The notes under the pieces are model-generated. The model was not told the origin of the DNA, did no database searches, and worked only from the letters and a program-made list of their open reading frames with translations. Shown in pieces: positions 62,400-64,000 of a DNA stretch of 64,000 nt. A program made the translations under genes and the position numbers. This stretch comes from Pseudoscleropodium purum (Eukaryota; Streptophyta; Bryopsida; Hypnales; Brachytheciaceae): positions 6,076,001-6,140,000 of the forward strand of contig OZ017803.1 in the NCBI GenBank assembly GCA_963969395.1, given 5' to 3'. Numbering within the stretch: the first letter of the stretch is position 1; each line of letters begins with the position of its first letter.

Positions 62400-62610
62400 C
62401 AATTACTCTTATAAGACATGTTGGTCATCAAAAAACTCATCTTTTTAATAACATGTGAATCATTTGCTTTTGAAAATCTAAAAACATTCATTAGAGGTCA
62501 AATCAAGGGTCAAATTAATGTATACAAGACTTCCCCTCCAAATACAAAATTCCAAGGGATGAACACCTATTCTTCTATATAGAAAGATTCTATTGTGTAA
62601 ATAAAGATCA
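62400..62610 (+). mobile_element. TTAA-family 222-bp MITE, copy 6 (most decayed)
   Basis: Interior blocks AATCATTTGCTTTTGAAAAT, ACATTCATTAGAGGTCAAAT, AAGACTTCCC and GATGAACACCTATT match copies 2-4 in order. The ends and TTAA sites are no longer clear, so the borders are estimates. Confidence 0.5.
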
Positions 62611-62710
62611 TAGCACACAATAAATTGAGTGCCATAACTACCACTAAATATGCAATCAAAAACTAAACAAAAATGCATAATAAACACATCCTCAAAGGGA
62701 TCAATACTTT

Positions 62711-62732
62711 GGGGGGGGGGGGGGGGGGGGGG
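62711..62732 (+). repeat. G22 homopolymer
   Basis: Twenty-two consecutive G in an AT-rich spacer. Could form a G-quadruplex; the length is also prone to assembly or sequencing error. Confidence 0.9.
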
Positions 62733-64000
62733 TTAGAGGCATTTCTCTTCTTGACTAAAAGCTCCGATTCTGGATTTGAATGAAGGAAAGGCGTCAATGG
62801 TCTCCAAATTTCAATTAGTATGTTTTTGAGTTGTCGCCACAATACTTGGAGTACGAAGTGTTCTAGACATATGCATAATGGACTAATGAGCATACACTTC
62901 AATTGGACTAGATAGATCGCTATTGAGAGGCTTATATGGAATTTGTTTTTGCATTCAAAGAGGGTACAACAGCAAGTTCCATACGAGCCTCCCAATAGCA
63001 CTCTACTTGACACAATTGGAGTGTGTGCTCATCAATCCATTGCTCATATGTTTAAAACACTTCATATTCCAAATATTGTAGTAACAACTCAAAAGCATAC
63101 CAATTATTGAATCTTGAAGACTATTGATGTTTCTCTTCATCGAAGTCCAAAATTGGAGCTTCTAGTTGGGAAGAGAGTGCTCCAACCCTCTCAATATTCG
63201 ATTCCTTACTATACTTCGACAATCGTCGTCCATATCATAAAATGTATATACACTCCAAACCAAAGCCTACTAGTAATATCCAACGCCAAAATAGATTCAA
63301 AAGTCTCATTGGTATTTATCACTAGCTCAAAGTTGTCGGTGTGAATATCTTCTAAGTAGTCTATTGATAGAAATTGATAATATTGATTTCTAGTGTGCAC
63401 TATAAAATAACTACATGAATATCTGCAATTATTTATAGGCTAAAAGTAACCTGCATCCACACCTATCTAAAGGCTAAAGGCAACTTGCATTTGCATTTGT
63501 ATCACTACCAAACTTGTAGTTCGTAGGTCATCACTTCTCGAGTACCACAATTCAAACAAGCACTGCCCACTTGGTGCACAAAAAATGATCTTATCAATGA
63601 TTAACATGACCTCATCACCACGATACATATATGAAAATGAAAGCTTATTTACAAACAAAAAATGGGACAAAATCGGAAATAGACAACAACAATGTCCGTC
63701 ATAAAAGAAGGTACCAAAAACAAAATGCAAGAAATTCAAATTGGATCCTCTTCCCCAAACAACAAATTGCAAAAACACAAGAAAAGTGTAAATGAGAGCC
63801 ACCAACAAACGCTTGCGATGGATGATTACAAATCACCAATTCTATATCAATAACAAAAGGTAGATATTGTTGTCAAGTGAAAAAACTATGCATCTACACA
63901 CATGAAGTCAAGTGGCTCTCACTTCAAAAAAAGAAAATCCAAGTGTACAAGCATGAAAGAAGAAATAAAGACTTTACTAACTCATCTCCAAACAAAGCAA
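62733..64000. other. Spacer, no recognised gene
   Basis: AT-rich with open frames of 76-116 codons (62663-63013 (-), 63114-63344 (+), 63467-63808 (-)) that show no domain. The window ends here. Confidence 0.4.

Overview
The window looks like nuclear DNA of a land plant. Five intron-structured or plant-type protein genes can be read: plastid ribosomal protein uL13c, UDP-glucose 6-dehydrogenase, an arabinogalactan hydroxyproline O-galactosyltransferase, a hevein-domain GH19 chitinase and the RNase P/MRP subunit Rpp30. Introns have ordinary GT-AG borders, and telo-box (AAACCCTAA) and Stowaway-type motifs of plant nuclear genomes are present. The long AT-rich spacers, the piggyBac-type transposase and the lack of recognisable LTR retrotransposon coding sequence fit a seed-free plant such as a bryophyte, but I cannot fix the lineage from sequence alone.

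Layout. 1-911: the last two exons of uL13c (+), followed 61 bp later by a near-perfect Stowaway MITE. 3911-5353: intronless UGD (-), convergent with uL13c. 5.4-17.3 kb: AT-rich spacer with small DNA transposons. 17882-22509: a 12-exon HPGT-type galactosyltransferase (+), not visible as one long reading frame and reconstructed here exon by exon. 24.65-31.15 kb: a decayed piggyBac-type element with a transposase relic. 31-48.6 kb: spacer filled with MITE-like elements, nested insertions, tandem repeats and one long foldback near 37.4 kb. 49948-52203: three-exon class IV-type chitinase (+). 54213-56415: five-exon RPP30 (-). 57.1-62.3 kb: a decayed hAT-type element (ZNF862/KIAA1586-like transposase). 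62.4-64 kb: spacer with a 22-nt G run.

The genes do not form a pathway or operon. UGD (UDP-glucuronate for wall polysaccharides) and HPGT (first galactose on arabinogalactan proteins) both serve the cell wall, and the chitinase is secreted to it; this is probably coincidence.

The most unusual signal is a set of TTAA-flanked elements. Six related copies of a ~222 bp element, four with exact TTAA at both ends, and three ~0.9 kb elements share termini like CCCTTAAA/TTTAAGGG. They lie in the same window as a piggyBac-type transposase relic; piggyBac elements duplicate TTAA and have ends starting CCC. I infer a piggyBac-like system with non-autonomous derivatives in a plant genome. The second notable item is an almost continuous ~220 bp foldback at 37.3-37.5 kb that resembles a MIRNA precursor. 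No tRNA, rRNA or CRISPR array was found.
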